NCBI RefSeq assembly: GCF_017876405.1
Contig: NZ_JAGINW010000001.1
Location: forward strand, 7,763,203 to 7,827,202
Length of the DNA stretch: 64,000 bases
Direction: 5' to 3'
Source: Kibdelosporangium banguiense
Lineage (GTDB): Bacteria > Actinomycetota > Actinomycetes > Mycobacteriales > Pseudonocardiaceae
The position numbers were made by a program, and so were the translations under genes. The notes beneath the pieces were generated by a model. The model was not told where the DNA came from, searched no databases, and saw only the letters and a program-made list of their open reading frames with translations. This document shows, piece by piece, positions 62,172 through 64,000 of this stretch (its first letter is position 1; each line of letters starts with the position of its first letter).

Positions 62172-63702
62172 CCAGGACGCCGGGGTTGAGGATGTTCCTG
62201 GGGTCGAGGGCGTTCTTGGCGGCGCGGAGGGCCGTGGCGAAGACGTCCGGGCGTTGACGGTCGTACCAGGGGCGATGGTCGCGGCCGACGGCGTGGTGGT
62301 GGGTGATTGTGGCGCCGTGGCGGTTGAGGACTTCGCTGACGGCGGCTTTGATTTCGTCCCACATGGACAGTTCGGAGCCGCGACGGCCGGGCGCGATGAC
62401 GGTGAAGTAGGGGGCGGCGCCGTCTGGGTAGACGTGCGTGAAGCGGCAGTTGACCATGCCTGGGGCGCCGCAGATTTCCTGGACGGCCGCCTTCGCCTCG
62501 GTGCGGACGGCCTCGACGAGGTCGCCTACCGCGTTCCAGGTCGTCGCTGTCTCGAAGGTTTCGGCGATCGCGCTCATCCGGGCCAGTGCGTCCCGGATGT
62601 AGGGCATGCGCAGGAATGATGATCGCCAGGATTCGGTGGCGTTTTCCCGGTCGTGCCGCCGTCCTCTGTGTGCAAGCGCCAGTTCGGCCGCCTGTTCGAG
62701 AAGGGCGGACACGGGAGCAGTGCCCTCGAACCCAAGCAGGAGCACGTTGGCACCATCGCCGGCGCCCGACAACTGGGCCTCGCCCGCGTCGAGCAGGCGG
62801 CAGTTCGATGGGTGCAAACCCGACTGTGCAACGGCTTTGGTCGCTGCCACTGCGTCTGCGAAGTCGGAGAAGAGTATGGCGGTCGACGCCTTGTGGGTCG
62901 GCCGGTTCTGCAGGCGTACCCAAGCTTCGGTGATCACGCCCAGCGCGCCTTCGGAACCGAGGAACAACCTGTCGGGGGAGGGGCCTGCCCCGCTGCCGGG
63001 AAGCCGCCACGACTCGCTCACACCGACCGGCGTGATCACGCGCAACGACTCCACCAGATCGTCGATGTGCGTGTAGAGCGTCGCGTAGTGCCCGCCCGCC
63101 CTGGTCGCCAGCCAGCCGCCCAATGTGGAGAACTCGAAGCTCTGCGGGAAATGCCGCAGTGTCAGACCGTACGGCTTGAGCTGGTCCTCCAACGCGGGGC
63201 CGAAAACACCGGCCTGGACTCGGGCCGCGCGGCTGACTGGGTCAACCTCGATTACACTGTCCAACTTGGACAGATCTAGGGACAGTACACCGGTATGGTC
63301 GCCGCCGCGATATTCCACGCCACCGACCACCGAACTGCCGCCGCCGTACGGCACGACAGCAACATGAGCATCGCCCGCCCAGTCGAGCAGGCGCACGACG
63401 TCACCCTCGTTCTGGGGATAGGCCACAATGTCCGGTGATCGATCCAGCCTGCCGTACAAGGCTCTTACCGTGTCCCGATAGGCCTTTCCGTACGTGTGCG
63501 ACGCGCGCTCGGCCTTGTCCGTTGTGCAGATCGCGTCGAGGGACGCGGGCACTGCGATCGCCGAAGGTGGCAGACCGAGATCCTCGATCCGGGGGACAGG
63601 CAGCGGTTGGCCAGGCAGTCCTGGGAGTAACGCCCCGAGCTGGACGCACTCCTGGTCGGGTACCGCCTCGGCGACGTGTCCCCAGCCCCACCATGACCTC
63701 AT
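62158..63702 (-). CDS. FAD-linked oxidase (AGPS/GlcD-like, VAO family)
   Basis: The 514-residue flavoprotein is like alkyldihydroxyacetone-phosphate synthase and glycolate-oxidase-type enzymes. FAD-binding PCMH domain about 88-270: VVPYGGGSSVVGGVEYRG, FPQSFEFSTLGGWLATRAGG, LFLGSEGALGVITEAWVRL. C-terminal cap domain about 280-510, ending with the typical NRHGATITHHHAVGRDHRPW and LDPRNILNPGVLV. The ATG overlaps the stop of the upstream binding-protein gene (ATGA), so the two are one operon. The substrate is unknown; a lipid role is possible from homology to AGPS. Confidence 0.9.
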   Translation of the reverse strand: MRSWWGWGHVAEAVPDQECVQLGALLPGLPGQPLPVPRIEDLGLPPSAIAVPASLDAICTTDKAERASHTYGKAYRDTVRALYGRLDRSPDIVAYPQNEGDVVRLLDWAGDAHVAVVPYGGGSSVVGGVEYRGGDHTGVLSLDLSKLDSVIEVDPVSRAARVQAGVFGPALEDQLKPYGLTLRHFPQSFEFSTLGGWLATRAGGHYATLYTHIDDLVESLRVITPVGVSESWRLPGSGAGPSPDRLFLGSEGALGVITEAWVRLQNRPTHKASTAILFSDFADAVAATKAVAQSGLHPSNCRLLDAGEAQLSGAGDGANVLLLGFEGTAPVSALLEQAAELALAHRGRRHDRENATESWRSSFLRMPYIRDALARMSAIAETFETATTWNAVGDLVEAVRTEAKAAVQEICGAPGMVNCRFTHVYPDGAAPYFTVIAPGRRGSELSMWDEIKAAVSEVLNRHGATITHHHAVGRDHRPWYDRQRPDVFATALRAAKNALDPRNILNPGVLVTPR

Positions 63703-64000
63703 CGGGTTTTTACGAACCTGCCGTCGAACAGGCCGGTCAACGACGGTGTCGTCTCGGTCAGGCCCGTGTCCCGCATGAAGTCGCTGATCAAGCGTGCCTG
63801 GTGGGTCAGGTGCTGCGGAGTGTCGCCCGGCGCGAACATCTTGATGTTCTCGTCGCGTGTGAGGAACGTAGTGCCCGCGCCATAACCGCGATAGTCCGCC
63901 GGGCTGACGCCGCCCCGGCCGGCCATGATCGTGGCGGCTGCGTCCGGATTCCGCGAGATCCAGTCGATCGTGTCGAACCAGGTGTCCACCAGCCGCTGCA
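63699..64000 (-). CDS. NitT/TauT-type ABC solute-binding protein, C-terminal part (runs off right edge)
   Basis: The minus frame is open to the edge and encodes about 100 residues: LVDTWFDTIDWISRNPDAAA, ATIMAGRGGVSPADYRGYG, then DNPQ-like helical sequence LTHQARLISDFMRDTGLTET and GLFDGRFVKTR. This matches the C-terminus of SsuA/NMT1-like binding proteins for nitrate, sulfonate or thiamin-precursor uptake. Translationally coupled to the FAD oxidase. The ligand cannot be told from this part. Confidence 0.78.
   Translation of the reverse strand, partial: QRLVDTWFDTIDWISRNPDAAATIMAGRGGVSPADYRGYGAGTTFLTRDENIKMFAPGDTPQHLTHQARLISDFMRDTGLTETTPSLTGLFDGRFVKTR

Noticed and set aside
1..64000. tRNA genes, CRISPR arrays, insertion sequences, prophage or attachment sites
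   Set aside because: No cloverleaf-like gene, regularly spaced repeat array, transposase or integrase was seen on either strand.

Overview
The window is high-GC chromosomal DNA with dense, overlapping genes, many GTG/TTG starts, twin AfsR-type STAND regulators, P450s, ECF sigma and LacI/TetR/XRE regulators. This points to a filamentous actinobacterium, most likely of the Pseudonocardiales (Amycolatopsis/Kibdelosporangium/Lentzea type); the genus cannot be fixed from the sequence alone. I see no rRNA, tRNA, CRISPR array, phage or insertion sequence.

Layout. (a) 1-4.6 kb: the start of a P450 (runs off the left edge), a secreted endonuclease I, a secreted NlpC/P60 peptidoglycan hydrolase and a secreted PI-PLC-like protein. 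(b) 4.7-20.1 kb: an AfsR/SARP regulator; a five-gene minus-strand sugar operon (LacI regulator, solute-binding lipoprotein, two permeases, secreted six-hairpin glycosidase) divergent from a cytoplasmic glycogen-debranching-like enzyme, with a perfect 14-bp palindrome between them; an isolated rpsO paralogue; and a 1049-residue protein joining a cyclase-like domain to NB-ARC and TPRs. (c) 20.1-24.7 kb: a cupin gene remnant, an EI24-like protein, and a TetR / ECF sigma / membrane protein operon divergent from an MFS exporter across a long inverted repeat.

(d) 24.8-38.2 kb: a cellulose-degradation island with a CE1-CBM2 esterase, GH48 and GH6 cellobiohydrolases, an AA10 LPMO, a GH5 endoglucanase, a GH5_8-like mannanase and a GH9 cellulase. 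Three boxes match the CebR operator TGGGAGCGCTCCCA. Two of them flank a compact divergent promoter between GH6 and the LPMO; the third lies upstream of the esterase/GH48 pair. No cebR or cebEFG lies in the window, so control would act from a distance. (e) 38.2-46.1 kb: a xylan/xylo-oligosaccharide locus like Streptomyces bxl, with GH3 xylosidase and LacI regulator on the minus strand and binding protein, two permeases and a secreted GH10 xylanase on the plus strand. Neither sugar importer has its own ATPase, so both probably share a distant MsiK-type ATPase.

(f) 46.1-64 kb: a transglutaminase-like protein, LtrA, a SnoaL-like protein, two aldo/keto reductases, a large secreted PA14 / beta-propeller / CBM / DUF1080 protein, a PLP decarboxylase, an ArsR/SRPBCC pair, an XRE regulator, a broken MFS gene, a class A PBP, a P450/TetR pair, an FAD-linked oxidase and the end of a NitT/TauT-type binding protein (runs off the right edge).

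Together (d) and (e) form a plant-cell-wall module: exo- and endo-cellulases plus an LPMO attack cellulose, the mannanase, esterase and xylanase open hemicellulose, and imported xylo-oligosaccharides are cleaved inside by the GH3 enzyme.
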